From JAMOQA01 sp964582785 (GTDB taxonomy: Bacteria; Acidobacteriota; Polarisedimenticolia; J045), in contig CAZOTT010000002.1 of assembly GCA_964582785.1 (NCBI GenBank), positions 4,775-68,774 on the forward strand: a DNA stretch of 64,000 nucleotides, in the 5' to 3' direction. Numbering within the stretch: the stretch's first letter is position 1; every line of letters starts with the position of its first letter. Below the pieces are notes generated by a model. The model saw nothing but the letters and a program-made list of their open reading frames with translations, was not told the origin of the DNA and ran no database searches. A program made the position numbers and the translations under genes. Below are positions 1 through 7,856 of this stretch, piece after piece.

Positions 1-507
1 CACCGTGCCGCGGGGGCCGCGGAGGTACTTCACCGCCTCCTGGATCGTCAGTCCCATCGTGTCGATGTCGACGCCTGCCCGCTCGTCCCGGATGTGGGTG
101 ATGATGTCACCCGCGCGGATTCCCATCCGCGCCGCCGGCGTGTCGGCGATCGGGGAGACGACCCGCAGCGGCTGGTAGCGGCCCCGCTTGGAGATGACGA
201 TCCCCAGGCCGTAGAAGGTCCCCCGCTGGTCCTCCCGCATCTCCCGGTAGGCCTCGTCGTCGAGAAAGTTGGTGTGGGGATCGAGGGTGTGGAGCATGCC
301 CCGGATCGAGGCGTAGATCGCGTCCTTCGGGTCCACCGGCGGGACGTGGCGTTCCTCGACGATGGCCAGGATCCGGGTCCAGGTCGCCATCCGGGAACGC
401 GCCGCCGCCTTCTCGCGCCCGCGGGCGAGGAGCGGGAGCGCGGAGCCGGCGATGGCCGCGAGGAGCAGGAGGGATGCCGCGAGGGAGGTCCGTGTCTTTC
501 CGCTCAT
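1..507 (-). CDS. S41 family C-terminal processing protease, N-terminal part (cut by window edge)
   Basis: The reverse strand reads 169 codons from ATG at 507 and runs off the window. Residues about 8-28 form a hydrophobic signal or anchor segment (SLLLLAAIAGSALPLLA). A helical region with a DPHTNFLDDEAY stretch follows, as in CtpA/Prc proteases, and then a PDZ domain (GLGIVIS, SPIADTPAARMGIRAGDII) that binds substrate C-termini. The Ser-Lys catalytic core would lie beyond position 1 and is not visible. Family members cleave periplasmic proteins near their C-termini. The gene is divergent from tatB. The ATG is 7 nt from a TATACT hexamer and has no Shine-Dalgarno, so the message may be leaderless. 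Confidence 0.85.
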   Translation of the reverse strand, partial: MSGKTRTSLAASLLLLAAIAGSALPLLARGREKAAARSRMATWTRILAIVEERHVPPVDPKDAIYASIRGMLHTLDPHTNFLDDEAYREMREDQRGTFYGLGIVISKRGRYQPLRVVSPIADTPAARMGIRAGDIITHIRDERAGVDIDTMGLTIQEAVKYLRGPRGTV

Positions 508-514
508 GGGGCAG

Positions 515-520
515 AGTATA
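515..520 (-). promoter_or_regulatory. -10 hexamer of the S41 protease gene
   Basis: TATACT on the minus strand, five of six matches to TATAAT. It is separated from the ATG by only 7 nt (508-514), which would put transcription start at the start codon. No convincing -35 was found at 16-18 nt. Confidence 0.5.
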
Positions 521-557
521 GGGACCGGCGGGCCCGGTCGCCCGCCCCGTCCCGGGG

Positions 558-585
558 ATGAATCCGGGACCGGAAGGTGTAGACT
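558..585 (+). promoter_or_regulatory. Candidate promoter of tatB-tatC
   Basis: ATGAAT at 558-563, a 16-nt spacer and TAGACT at 580-585. The ATG of tatB is 10 nt downstream, leaving at most a few nucleotides of leader. This would be a divergent promoter facing the S41 protease promoter. Confidence 0.4.
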
Positions 586-595
586 CGATCGCGAG

Positions 596-955
596 ATGTT
601 CGACATCGGCGGACCGGAGCTTCTCTTCATCATCCTGCTGGGCCTGCTGATCTTCGGCCCGCGCCGGCTGCCCCAGATCGGGCGGCAGGTCGGGGCGTTC
701 GTCGCCCAGATGCGGCGGGCGCTGCGGGACGTGCAGGGAACCATCGAGCGGGAGGCGGCCCTCGAGGAGGTCCGGCGGGCGGCGGAGGAGGTCCGGGAAC
801 TGGGGCGGGAAGCGAAGGGCGTGGCCCGGGACCTGGCCGGCGTCGGCCCGCCTCCCTACGCCGACCCCACCCGGCGGCTCCGGGAGGCGGCGGAGGAGCC
901 TCCCGCCGGGGAGGAGGGCGGGGAGACCGGGACGCCGGGGGAGGGGAGCCCGTGA
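596..955 (+). CDS. tatB: Sec-independent translocase subunit TatB (TatA/B family)
   Basis: 119 residues. It begins with MFDIG and a Glu at position 8 inside one transmembrane helix (ELLFIILLGLLIF), then the hinge GPRRLPQIGRQ and a long charged amphipathic helix, and ends in a Pro/Glu/Gly-rich tail. The MFDIG start and polar Glu are typical of TatB, which with TatC recognises twin-arginine signal peptides of folded proteins at the inner membrane. The next gene is tatC, overlapping by 4 nt. The ATG at 596 was chosen because it starts exactly at the conserved MFDIG. A TatA function cannot be excluded, since no second TatA/B gene is in the window. Confidence 0.9.
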   Translation: MFDIGGPELLFIILLGLLIFGPRRLPQIGRQVGAFVAQMRRALRDVQGTIEREAALEEVRRAAEEVRELGREAKGVARDLAGVGPPPYADPTRRLREAAEEPPAGEEGGETGTPGEGSP

Positions 956-1767
956 GCCGGGACGGGGAGCCGGTGCGGGACGAAGGGGGAGGGGAACACG
1001 GCCAGGGCGCCGGGGCCGGTGGCCCCCGGATGTCCTTCCTCGAGCACCTGGACGAGCTGCGGCGCCGGCTGCTCTTCTGCTTCGTGGCGGCCCTGGTCGG
1101 GCTCGTCGCCTGCTGGTTCGTCGCCGACGACATCCTGGCGTTCCTGCTGGGACCGGTCGCCGGGGCGATGGGCCCGCTCGCCGTCATCCGCCCGGCGGAG
1201 GCCTTCATGGCGAAGGTCAAGGCGTCGTTCGTCGGCGGGATCTTCGTCACGCTGCCGGTCTTCTTCTGGCAACTGTGGGCGTTTGTCGCTCCCGGGCTCT
1301 ACCCGCGGGAGAGGAGGTGGGTCCTGCCCGTCATGGCGGCGGGAACGGCGCTCTTCCTCGCCGGCGCCGCCTTCTGCTACTGGATCGCGATGCCCGCTGC
1401 GGTGAACTTTCTCGCGTCCCAGGGGGAGCAGTTCGAGTTCCACGTCACGGTCGACTACGCCTTTTCCTTCGCGGCGAAGCTCCTGCTCGGGCTGGGCGCC
1501 GTGTTCGAGATGCCGCTCGTCGTCTTCGCCCTTGCACGCCTCGGCCTGGTTTCCGCCCGCTTCCTCTGGCGCAAGCTCGACGTGGCGATCTTCATCTGCT
1601 TCGTGGTCGCCGCGGTGATCACGCCGACGCCGGACGTGCTCACCATGTCCCTCTTCGCCGCCCCGATGATCGTGCTCTACCTGGTCAGCATCCTGGTCGC
1701 CTTCCTCGCCGACCCCCTGGCCCGGGAACGGCGGGCCGCGCGCCGGGAACGGGGGCCGCGGGGATGA
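952..1767 (+). CDS. tatC: Twin-arginine translocase subunit TatC
   Basis: 271 residues from GTG at 952, overlapping the tatB stop as GTGA. The first 26 residues are a poorly conserved Gly/Glu-rich leader. The canonical family start MSFLEHLDELRRRL begins at an internal ATG (1030), so the true start could be there. Six hydrophobic segments are visible. The family motif FWQLWAFVAPGLYPRERRW and the late PTPDVLTMSLFAAP segment are intact. TatC is the polytopic receptor that binds the twin-arginine signal peptide with TatB. It is co-transcribed with tatB, and its stop overlaps the next gene (ATGA). Confidence 0.95.
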   Translation: MSRDGEPVRDEGGGEHGQGAGAGGPRMSFLEHLDELRRRLLFCFVAALVGLVACWFVADDILAFLLGPVAGAMGPLAVIRPAEAFMAKVKASFVGGIFVTLPVFFWQLWAFVAPGLYPRERRWVLPVMAAGTALFLAGAAFCYWIAMPAAVNFLASQGEQFEFHVTVDYAFSFAAKLLLGLGAVFEMPLVVFALARLGLVSARFLWRKLDVAIFICFVVAAVITPTPDVLTMSLFAAPMIVLYLVSILVAFLADPLARERRAARRERGPRG

Positions 1768-2540
1768 GCCGGGAACGCCCGCCGCTGAGCGTCCTGGTGA
1801 CGACCTGCAACGAGGAGGAGACCCTGCCCGCCTGCCTCGCCTCCGTCGACTGGGCGGACGAGGTCCTCGTGGTGGACTCCGGCAGCACGGACCGCACGCT
1901 GGAAATCGCCCGGGAACGCGGGGCGCGCATCCTGGAACATCCCTACGAGAGCCCCGCCCGGCAGAAGAACTGGGCGCTGCCCCGCTGCGCCCACGAGTGG
2001 GTGCTGATCCTGGACGCCGACGAGCGGGTGACCCCCGGGCTGGCCGGGGAGGTGCGGGAACTGCTCGCCCGGGGGCCGGAGGCCGACGGCTACTGGATCC
2101 GGCGGGTCAACCTGTTCCTCGGGCGCCCGATGCGCCACGGGGGCTGGGAGACGGACCGGGTGATCCGGCTCGTCCACCGGGATCGCGCCCGCTACGACGA
2201 CCGGCGGGTCCACGAGGAGATCGACCTGCCCGGACCCCTCCCGGTGCTCCGCCATTCCCTGCTGCACGACACCTTCCGCTCGTTCGACCAGTACTGGCCG
2301 AAGGTGGACCGGTACGCCCGCTGGTGGGCGGAGGAGGCGTTCGCCCGGGGACGCCGCGCCGGCGCCGGGGAGGTCCTGGGCCACGCGGTCGCCCGCTTCC
2401 TCAAGATGTACCTCCTGCGGCGCGGCTTCCTGGACGGGGGCCACGGCCTGGTGCTGGCGCTCCTGGCCACGTGCAGCGCCTACCTGAAGTACGCGCGGCT
2501 GTGGGAGCTCACCCTGCGGGAGCGGGGCCGGGAGGACTGA
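1764..2540 (+). CDS. Family 2 glycosyltransferase, WaaE/KdtX-like
   Basis: 258 residues from ATG at 1764, overlapping tatC by 4 nt. The GT-A fold is clear: LSVLVTTCNEEETLPACL at the nucleotide-binding start, VDSGSTDRT, and the metal-binding DxD as LDADERV near residue 80. RRVNLFLGRPMRHGGW and the following Arg/His-rich part resemble the WaaE/KdtX group, which adds a hexose to the LPS inner core. The next gene looks like a Kdo kinase, and heptose and Kdo genes lie within 20 kb, which supports a lipopolysaccharide role on the cytoplasmic face. Donor and acceptor cannot be read from the sequence. Confidence 0.85.
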   Translation: MSRERPPLSVLVTTCNEEETLPACLASVDWADEVLVVDSGSTDRTLEIARERGARILEHPYESPARQKNWALPRCAHEWVLILDADERVTPGLAGEVRELLARGPEADGYWIRRVNLFLGRPMRHGGWETDRVIRLVHRDRARYDDRRVHEEIDLPGPLPVLRHSLLHDTFRSFDQYWPKVDRYARWWAEEAFARGRRAGAGEVLGHAVARFLKMYLLRRGFLDGGHGLVLALLATCSAYLKYARLWELTLRERGRED

Positions 2541-2541
2541 G

Positions 2542-3255
2542 GTGGAGCTTCCGGCCGGGTTCGCCGTCCACCGTGCGGGAAGGGGACGGCGGGTGATCGC
2601 CCCGGCGCACCTGCTGCCGGGGCTCCTGGCGGCCGGTCTCGACCGCCCCGAGGACGCGCTCCGGGGGAGGGCCGCCGTTCCGGGCAGCGGTCGGGGACCG
2701 CGGGCGGTCGTGCGGCTGCCCGGCGGGGAACGGGTGCTGGTCAAGCAGTACCTGCGCGGTGGCGTCCTGGCGCGGTTCAACCGGGACCGCTACGCGGGTG
2801 CCGGGCGGTTCCTCCGGGAGCTCGCCGTCGGAGCGCGTCTCCGGGAGCGGGGACTTCCCGTCGGGGAGGTGCGGGCCGTGGTGATCGCGGGCAGCGGTCC
2901 CGTCGTCCGGGCCTGGGGGATCGCCCGCTTCGTCCCCGGGGCGCCGGACCTGGTCCGCTGGTTCACGGGACTCGTTTCCGAGGAGGCCGAGGCCGCGGTC
3001 CTGTGGCGGTCGGCCCTCTCCCTGCTCGACCGGTTCCACGACGCCGGCCTGCGCCACCCGGACCTCAACCTGGGAAACCTGCTGGCGCGGCGGGAGGAGA
3101 AGGTGTTCCGCCTCTGGCTGGTCGACCTGGACCGGGCCCGGCTGGCTCCGGGACCCCTCGGGCCCGGCCCGCGCGCGGCCGGCCGCAACCGGCTCGCGCG
3201 CTCGTACCGGAAGGTCGTCGGGAGGGAGCCTCCGGAGACCCGCCGGTCAGCGTGA
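2542..3255 (+). CDS. Lipopolysaccharide core kinase, Kdo-kinase (KdkA)-like
   Basis: 237 residues from GTG at 2542, one base after the glycosyltransferase stop. The kinase-like catalytic loop reads RHPDLNLGNLL (HxDLNxxNxL in the LPS kinase family) and is followed by WLVDLDRARL, the metal-binding Asp segment. The C-terminal RNRLARSYRKVV also fits KdkA-type Kdo kinases, which phosphorylate the 4-position of Kdo. The N-terminal ATP-binding Lys is probably in ERVLVKQYL. The pairing with a core-type glycosyltransferase is consistent. The last 9 nt overlap the convergent HD-GYP gene. It could instead phosphorylate heptose (WaaP-like). Confidence 0.75.
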   Translation: MELPAGFAVHRAGRGRRVIAPAHLLPGLLAAGLDRPEDALRGRAAVPGSGRGPRAVVRLPGGERVLVKQYLRGGVLARFNRDRYAGAGRFLRELAVGARLRERGLPVGEVRAVVIAGSGPVVRAWGIARFVPGAPDLVRWFTGLVSEEAEAAVLWRSALSLLDRFHDAGLRHPDLNLGNLLARREEKVFRLWLVDLDRARLAPGPLGPGPRAAGRNRLARSYRKVVGREPPETRRSA

Positions 3256-5676
3256 GGGTGCGCCGGCGGCGTGGCGGCGGGCCTTGTCCCGGTACATCTC
3301 CTTGTCCGCGCGGTGGATCAGGTCCTCGAGGGTGCTGCCGTCGAGGGGGAAGCAGGAGCAGCCGGCCGAGATGCCCACCCGGACCTCGTCCCCGCCGGGC
3401 AGCGGGATCGGTGTCGCCCCGATCCGCTGCTGGACCCGCTCGACGATCCGCCGCGCCTCCTCGGGGCTGGTCTCGGGGAGGATCGCCACGAACTCGTCCC
3501 CGGCGTACCGGCAGACCGTGTCGCCGGAACGGAACGTCTCGCGCAGGAGGCCGGCCACCTGCCGGAGGACGTAGTCCCCGGCCTGGTGGCCGTAGGTGTC
3601 GTTCACCGGCTTGAAGCCGTCGAGGTCCATGACGACCACGGCCAGCGGCAGGCCCTTGCGGGTGACGCGGGCGATCTCCTTGTCCAGCTGGGCGTAGAGG
3701 TAGCGGCTGTTGGGGAGGCCGGTCAGCGCGTCGGTCATGCTGGTCGCCCGGGTTTCCTCGTACAGGAGGGCGTTCCCGATCGCCCGCGCGATCCGGGGGG
3801 ACACGGAATCGAAGATGTTCCAGTGTTCCTGCCGGAAGGCCCCCTTCTTGCGGGAGTAGAAGGCGATCACGGCCACCGGCGATCCTCCCTCGTCACCGGC
3901 GACGGGGAAGACCGCCGCGCTGCGGAGCGGCGGGTCCGCCAGCCCCGCGGCGTCTCCGAGGTCGATCCGCGGGTCCACCCCGACGAGGGGTTGCCCCGTC
4001 TCGTGGACCCAGCCGACGTTCCCCTCCCGCCGGGCAAAACGGTCCCGCGCCAGCACCCGGAGGAGATCCGCGGGCAGCGCGTTCCCTCGGGCGCGCACCG
4101 CGCGGGGCACCAGCCGCCCACCGAGACGGTCCGGCACGTAGACGACGCAGGCGTCGGCGGGAACCTGCGAGAGCAGTTCCTCGGCGACGACCTCCAGCAC
4201 CTGCTCCAGGTGGATCGTTTCCCCGAGGCGGCGGGCCAGGTGGAGGATGAAGTCCGCCTCCTCCTGGGCGGCGCGCACGTTGGCGAAGAGTTCCTCGTCC
4301 TCCGGCAGGTTGCCGGTCGGGCGGGTGGAGTCCGGTTCCTGCTCCGCGAGGGCCTCCTCGATCTCCTCGGCATGGGCGCAGTAGAGCTCGACGAGCCGGG
4401 GGTCGAAGCGGGTCCCCGCCTCCCGGGCGACCGCCTGGACCAGGGTGGTCAGGGAGGGATGGCTGCCGTCGGAACGGGAGCGGTACACCCAGTCGAGGGC
4501 GTCCGCGAGGGCGATGATCCGCGCCCCGAGGGGGATCCTCCTCCCGGAAAGGCCGTCCGGGTAGCCCTTCCCGTCCCAGCGCTCGTGGTGGTGGCGGACC
4601 ATCGGGGCGATCGGCCGCGGGTCCCGGAAGCCGGCCAGCATCGCGGCGCCGAGGGCGGGATGCTCCCGGATCCGGGACCGGTGGCCGGGAGCCCATTCCG
4701 ACTCCCGGAGGGCATGATCCGGGAGTCCGAGCTTGCCGATGTCGTGGAGCAGCGCCGCCATCGCCAGGGCCTCGAGGAAGGACCCGTCGAGGGGGCCGTC
4801 CCCCTCCTCCGCGAGGTGCGGATCGTGCTCCATCACGAGCCGGCCGAGGAGACGGGCGTAGGCCTGGACGCGCCGGGCATGGCCCCGGGCGGCCGGGATC
4901 CGGGCATCGATCGCCAGCGAGAATGCGTCCATCGTCTGGTCGTGGAGGCGTGGCAGGGTATCCAGGTGGGCGCGGTGCTCGGCGAGCCGGCGCGTGTGGG
5001 ACCAGTACAGCAGGTAGAGCAGCACCAGGGCCGGGACCCCGAGGGAGAGAGCGATCGGCCCCAGGGTGCGCTCGGCGGCAAGGGCCCCGAGGGCGAAGCA
5101 GGCGGAAGCGGGGAACCCCGGGAGGGCCCAGAGGTAGCGTTCCCGCCAGGCGTCGAGCGGGCGGATTCCCTCCCGGGCCGCGTCCAGCAGGGAGACGAGG
5201 GCGGCGTTCACCCCGTAGTGCACCAGCGCCGCGACGAGGAGGGCCCCCGCGAGGGCGGCCACCGGGACGGGTCCGGCGGCCCGGGGGGAGCCCGCGAGAA
5301 GGACGAACGTGCCCGCACCCCCGGCGGAGGCGAGGGCGATCACCGCCGCCGAGGCGAGGCCGGTCCGCAGGCGGCGGCGGGCCCGGAGGGTCCCGGAGAT
5401 GCCGTCCGCCACGCCGAGCAGGATCGCCGCCCCCGGGCCCGCCAGCAGCAGGGTGCCGAAGATCGCCGGTTCCGCCAGGGAGAACCAGGCGCGGGTTCCC
5501 GGCAGGCGGACCGTGAACGATCCCGTGACGGCCAGCAGCAGCGCCATCCCGGCGACGACCCAGCGGCCGCCGGGAGGCAGCGAGGCCAGGTCGGCGAGGG
5601 CGAGGGCGACCACGGGGAGGGCGGCGAGCCCGTAGAGCCCGACGAGGAGGCCGTCCAGTTGTCGCCCGGTACGCAT
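3247..5676 (-). CDS. Membrane HD-GYP / GAF / GGDEF cyclic-di-GMP protein
   Basis: 809 residues from ATG at 5676. Residues 1-215 hold seven or more hydrophobic helices resembling a membrane sensor module. An HD-GYP phosphodiesterase domain follows, with HDIGKLG (H311 D312), HHHERWDGKGYPDG (GYP at 371-373) and LADALDW. A GAF-like domain lies at about 485-640. A GGDEF diguanylate cyclase domain ends the protein, with YAGDEF at about 724-729 (AGDEF, an active-type signature), MDLDGFKPVNDTYGHQAGD and ISAGCSCFP. So both hydrolysis and synthesis motifs of c-di-GMP appear intact in one chain. The gene is divergent from the histidine kinase and convergent with the kinase-like gene. A longer in-frame start exists upstream but lacks the membrane-protein character. 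Confidence 0.9.
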   Translation of the reverse strand: MRTGRQLDGLLVGLYGLAALPVVALALADLASLPPGGRWVVAGMALLLAVTGSFTVRLPGTRAWFSLAEPAIFGTLLLAGPGAAILLGVADGISGTLRARRRLRTGLASAAVIALASAGGAGTFVLLAGSPRAAGPVPVAALAGALLVAALVHYGVNAALVSLLDAAREGIRPLDAWRERYLWALPGFPASACFALGALAAERTLGPIALSLGVPALVLLYLLYWSHTRRLAEHRAHLDTLPRLHDQTMDAFSLAIDARIPAARGHARRVQAYARLLGRLVMEHDPHLAEEGDGPLDGSFLEALAMAALLHDIGKLGLPDHALRESEWAPGHRSRIREHPALGAAMLAGFRDPRPIAPMVRHHHERWDGKGYPDGLSGRRIPLGARIIALADALDWVYRSRSDGSHPSLTTLVQAVAREAGTRFDPRLVELYCAHAEEIEEALAEQEPDSTRPTGNLPEDEELFANVRAAQEEADFILHLARRLGETIHLEQVLEVVAEELLSQVPADACVVYVPDRLGGRLVPRAVRARGNALPADLLRVLARDRFARREGNVGWVHETGQPLVGVDPRIDLGDAAGLADPPLRSAAVFPVAGDEGGSPVAVIAFYSRKKGAFRQEHWNIFDSVSPRIARAIGNALLYEETRATSMTDALTGLPNSRYLYAQLDKEIARVTRKGLPLAVVVMDLDGFKPVNDTYGHQAGDYVLRQVAGLLRETFRSGDTVCRYAGDEFVAILPETSPEEARRIVERVQQRIGATPIPLPGGDEVRVGISAGCSCFPLDGSTLEDLIHRADKEMYRDKARRHAAGAPSR

Positions 5677-5899
5677 GGGTCCGCCCGTGAAGAAGCAGGG
5701 GACGTGCCACGGGGAGACGGATCGTTTCGGACCGTCCCGGACGTTCCCGGACGCGCGTTCGGGGAAGGCCCCTCCCGTCGAGCGGACCCGATGGCCGGCC
5801 GTCCGGTCCCTGTCCGGGATCCGGTCGAGTTGTCCGGTCCGGGGAGCGGGAACCATGTTGTGCGGGGGCGGGGAGTTCGTGCGCGGGAGAGGAGGCGAC
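5677..5899. other. Divergent intergenic region between the HD-GYP gene and the histidine kinase
   Basis: 223 bp with several near-repeats of GTCCGG and TCCCGGACG. The kinase-side end carries a strong GGAGAGGAGG ribosome binding site. No clear -10/-35 pair was found on either strand. Confidence 0.4.
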
Positions 5900-7852
5900 G
5901 TGCCGGGATCCTTCGCGGGAACTGTCGCGGCGAGGGGGAAAGGCATTCCCCGGGACCGGGTGAAGGCGGTCTGCCGGGAACTCGGGCTCCGGCCGGACCG
6001 GGCCGCGGAGGGTGCCCTGGTGTTCCTGTTCCCCGGCGGTGGTGACCCCGCCGGCGAAGTGCGGGACCTGCTCGCCGCCGGGGCCGCCGGGGTGATCGGG
6101 GTCCTGCCGGCATCCCGGGGGCGGGAACGGGCGGCCGTCCTGGAGGGTGGGGCGGTGGCCGTCGTCGCGCCGCGGGCCCCCGCCGTGGAGTGGGTCGCGG
6201 TGGCCCGGCGGGCCCTGGCGGGGATCGAGCTCGCCCGGCGCCACGCCGGCCGGGCCCGGGAGCTGGTCGTGGTGTCGGCGGTCGCCCGGCGGATCGCCGC
6301 GGACCCCTTCCGCCCGGGCCTGGCCGGGGAGCTGCTGGCCCGGCTGGGCGGCGTCCTCGGCCTCGCGGAAGGAGAGATCCGCGTTCTCGCGTCCCCGTGG
6401 CGGACGGAAGGCGGTTGCGCCTTCCGGCTGGCCTGGGACCCGGAACGGGGGACGCGGCGTCTTCCCGGGGGTCCCCTCGACGGGGTCGACGTGGAAGTGA
6501 TCCGGGGACGGCGGCCGGTCCGGGGAGCGGGGGCCGGGAACGGGGACCTGGTCGGCGTGCCCCTGGTCTGCCGCGAGCGGGCCGTGGCGGTTCTCCGCGC
6601 CCGGCGCCCGGCTCCGCCGTGGTCGGAGGACGACCTCCGGATCCTGTACGAGGCGGGGGCGCTCCTCGGTGGCGTCGTCGCCGGCGCGGGGCCGGGCAGC
6701 CGGGCGGGGAAGGAACACCGGGAGGAGATCGCCGAGCAGCAGGCCCTCTTCCAGGCGGTGGTCGACGCCCTGCCGCTCTCCCTTCATGCGATCGACCGCG
6801 CCTTCCGGGTGGTGGTCTGGAACCGGAACCGGGAGGAGGGTCCCTTCGGGCGGCCACGCGGGGAGGTCCTGGGCAGGAACCTGTTCTCGATCATCGGCGA
6901 AGACGAGGCCCTGCGGGCCGAATACGAGGAGGTCTTCCGCACGGGCGAGCCCCGGGTGACCGAGGTGGAAGGCCGCGCCGCGACCCCGCCCCGCATCTTC
7001 CGCGTGGAGAAGGTCCCGATCCACGGGCCGGGCGGCGCGGTGACCCACGTGATCACCTTCTCGCGGGACGTCACCGAGCAGCGGGCCCTCGAGCGGTCGA
7101 TCGCCCAGACGGAGAAGATGGCCGCCGTCGGGCGTCTCGCCGCCGGGATCGCCCACGAGATCAACAACCCGCTGGCGACGATCGCGGGGTGCGCGGAAGC
7201 GATGCGGGCCCGGTTGCGGGAACCCCTGGACGAGGAGGCCGTGGCCGAGGTGCGGGAGGATGCCGGGGTGATCGAGGAGGAGGCCTACCGCTGCAAGGAG
7301 ATCCTGGAGGGGCTCCTCGACTTTTCCCGGTCCCGGACCGGGCGCCGCGGTCCCTGCGACCTGCGCGAGATCGCCCGGCGGGCGGTCCGCCTGCTGCGCC
7401 ACAACCCGCGGACGTCGGGCGTCCGGCTGGAGCTGGACCTGGAGCGCGACCTGCCGCCGGTGCTCGGGGGCGACGACCAGCTGGTCCAGGTCGTCCTCGC
7501 CCTCGTCCTGAACGCGGCCGACGCGGCCGGGCCGGGGGGCCGGGTGGTGGTGCGGGCGGGGACGACGACCGATGGGGAGGCGGTGCTCGCCGTCGAGGAC
7601 GACGGGCCCGGGATCCCCCCGGAGATCCGGGAGCGGATCTTCGAGCCGTTCTTCACGACGAAACCGCCGGGGAAGGGCACCGGTCTCGGGCTGGCGGTGG
7701 CCTACGGGATCGTCCGGGCCCACGGCGGACGGATCGAGGTGATGTCCCATCCCGGTCTCGGGACCCGCTTCGAGGTCGTCCTGCCGGCCGGCGCCGGGGA
7801 AGAGCTGGCGGCCGGCGCCGGGACCCCCGCGGGGGGACACGGGAGGAGCTGA
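5900..7852 (+). CDS. PAS-domain sensor histidine kinase, NtrB-like
   Basis: 650 residues from GTG at 5900, chosen because GGAGAGGAGG lies just upstream; an in-frame ATG at 5855 is the alternative. The N-terminal 250 residues are soluble and partly GAF-like. A PAS domain follows (QALFQAVVDALPLSLHAIDRAFRVVVWNRN), then the dimerisation helix with the phospho-acceptor His in GIAHEINNPLATI (about H419). The ATP-binding boxes are N (LNAADAA), G1 (DDGPGIPPEI), F (EPFFTTK) and G2 (GKGTGLGLAVAYGI). No transmembrane segment is seen, so it probably senses a cytoplasmic signal. Four bases separate it from its regulator. Confidence 0.9.
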   Translation: MPGSFAGTVAARGKGIPRDRVKAVCRELGLRPDRAAEGALVFLFPGGGDPAGEVRDLLAAGAAGVIGVLPASRGRERAAVLEGGAVAVVAPRAPAVEWVAVARRALAGIELARRHAGRARELVVVSAVARRIAADPFRPGLAGELLARLGGVLGLAEGEIRVLASPWRTEGGCAFRLAWDPERGTRRLPGGPLDGVDVEVIRGRRPVRGAGAGNGDLVGVPLVCRERAVAVLRARRPAPPWSEDDLRILYEAGALLGGVVAGAGPGSRAGKEHREEIAEQQALFQAVVDALPLSLHAIDRAFRVVVWNRNREEGPFGRPRGEVLGRNLFSIIGEDEALRAEYEEVFRTGEPRVTEVEGRAATPPRIFRVEKVPIHGPGGAVTHVITFSRDVTEQRALERSIAQTEKMAAVGRLAAGIAHEINNPLATIAGCAEAMRARLREPLDEEAVAEVREDAGVIEEEAYRCKEILEGLLDFSRSRTGRRGPCDLREIARRAVRLLRHNPRTSGVRLELDLERDLPPVLGGDDQLVQVVLALVLNAADAAGPGGRVVVRAGTTTDGEAVLAVEDDGPGIPPEIRERIFEPFFTTKPPGKGTGLGLAVAYGIVRAHGGRIEVMSHPGLGTRFEVVLPAGAGEELAAGAGTPAGGHGRS

Positions 7853-7856
7853 CGCG

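Noticed and set aside
5675..5899. An N-terminal extension of the histidine kinase
   Set aside because: The extra residues have no domain, and the best ribosome binding site precedes GTG 5900.
3271..6045. A long plus-strand frame opposite the HD-GYP/GGDEF gene
   Set aside because: It is a shadow of a well-recognised gene; no family motif is visible.
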